From assembly GCA_040223615.1 (NCBI GenBank), contig JAVKFY010000051.1:62001-126000 (forward strand): a stretch of DNA of 64,000 nt, given 5' to 3'. Shown piece by piece: positions 63,750-64,000 of this stretch. The translations under genes were made by a program, and so were the position numbers. The DNA is from JAVKFY01 sp040223615 (lineage in GTDB: Bacteria; Pseudomonadota; Alphaproteobacteria; GCA-2731375). Under the pieces are notes generated by a model that ran no database searches, was not told the origin of the DNA, and saw nothing but the letters and a program-made list of their open reading frames with translations. How positions within the stretch are numbered: position 1 is the stretch's first letter; the number at the start of each line of letters is the position of its first letter.

Positions 63750-64000
63750 CTACAGCCCGAGCCCAGCTTCGCGGGCGGCGTCGGCCAGAGCCTTCACCCG
63801 CCCGTGATAGCGATAGCCACCGCGGTCGAACACAACATCCTTCACGCCGGCCTCGATCGCGCGCTTGGCGACCAGTTCACCGACCTTGCCCGCCGCCGTC
63901 GCATCGGCACCGGTCTTCAGTCCCTCGCGCACGTCCTTGTCCAACGTGCTGGCCGCCGCCAGGGTCTTGCCGGCGACGTCGTCGATCACCTGGGCATAGA
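63750..64000 (-). CDS. rplR: 50S ribosomal protein L18 (5' part outside window)
   Basis: The 3' 83 codons are visible. The frame runs open to the window edge with YAQVIDDVAGKTLAAAST and ends FDRGGYRYHGRVKALADAAREAGL, the diagnostic L18 C-terminus. About 35 residues are missing at the N-terminus, judged by the usual length near 120. Confidence 0.96.
   Translation of the reverse strand, partial: YAQVIDDVAGKTLAAASTLDKDVREGLKTGADATAAGKVGELVAKRAIEAGVKDVVFDRGGYRYHGRVKALADAAREAGLGL

Overview
The window is about 64 kb of GC-rich chromosome from an alphaproteobacterium, most likely Rhodospirillales-like. This rests on gene order (rpsB-tsf-pyrH-frr-uppS-cdsA-dxr-rseP-bamA-skp-lpxD-fabZ-lpxA-lpxI-lpxB), the use of LpxI rather than LpxH, a short ProRS without the editing insert, an adk-rpsM-rpsK-rpoA-rplQ order without rpsD (S4) or rpmJ, and an ATP12-type F1 assembly factor. 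No phage, insertion sequence or CRISPR array was seen. The taxon is an inference from architecture, not from a search.

Layout. 1-5.3 kb: a band-7/SPFH membrane protein overlapping a cyclic-nucleotide-binding protein, then, on the minus strand, a class II glutamine amidotransferase and a membrane-bound CHASE4-PAS-LuxR regulator. 5.3-8 kb: three overlapping TadG/TadE-like genes behind a well-formed sigma-70-type promoter that carries a 15-bp dyad. 8-18 kb: an M20 amidohydrolase divergent from a ThDP enzyme, comEC divergent from gltX, two tandem DUF3137 genes, gltA with an extended -10 promoter, and a small membrane protein. 18-32.4 kb: one long, tightly overlapped minus-strand block reading rpsB to lpxB (translation, lipid precursors, outer membrane assembly, lipid A). 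32.5-44.3 kb: a His-rich exported protein, dnaE, a REP-like inverted repeat, lolD-lolC, proS behind a hairpin that hides its ribosome-binding site, a small exported protein, a strong intrinsic terminator in an AT-rich gap, mgtE and maeB.

44.5-54.8 kb: tRNA-Leu(GAG), an orphan FliN-like SpoA-domain protein, lipB, acylphosphatase, propionyl-CoA carboxylase pccA-pccB, an ATP12 family protein, an AsmA protein, an alpha/beta hydrolase and an RluA-family pseudouridine synthase. 54.8-64 kb: crcB, rarA and a DegP-like protease downstream of the end of the spc/alpha ribosomal operon (rplR partial at the right edge, rpsE, rpmD, rplO, secY, adk, rpsM, rpsK, rpoA, rplQ).

Most genes are housekeeping. The parts that deserve a second look are regulatory or structural: an intrinsic terminator lying inside the first codons of degP, the hairpin coupling proS to its upstream gene, the terminator with an anti-Shine-Dalgarno stretch downstream of mgtE, the operator-like dyad in the tad-like promoter next to a membrane-bound LuxR-type regulator, and the lone FliN-like gene. 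No wholly new multi-gene system could be demonstrated from the sequence alone.
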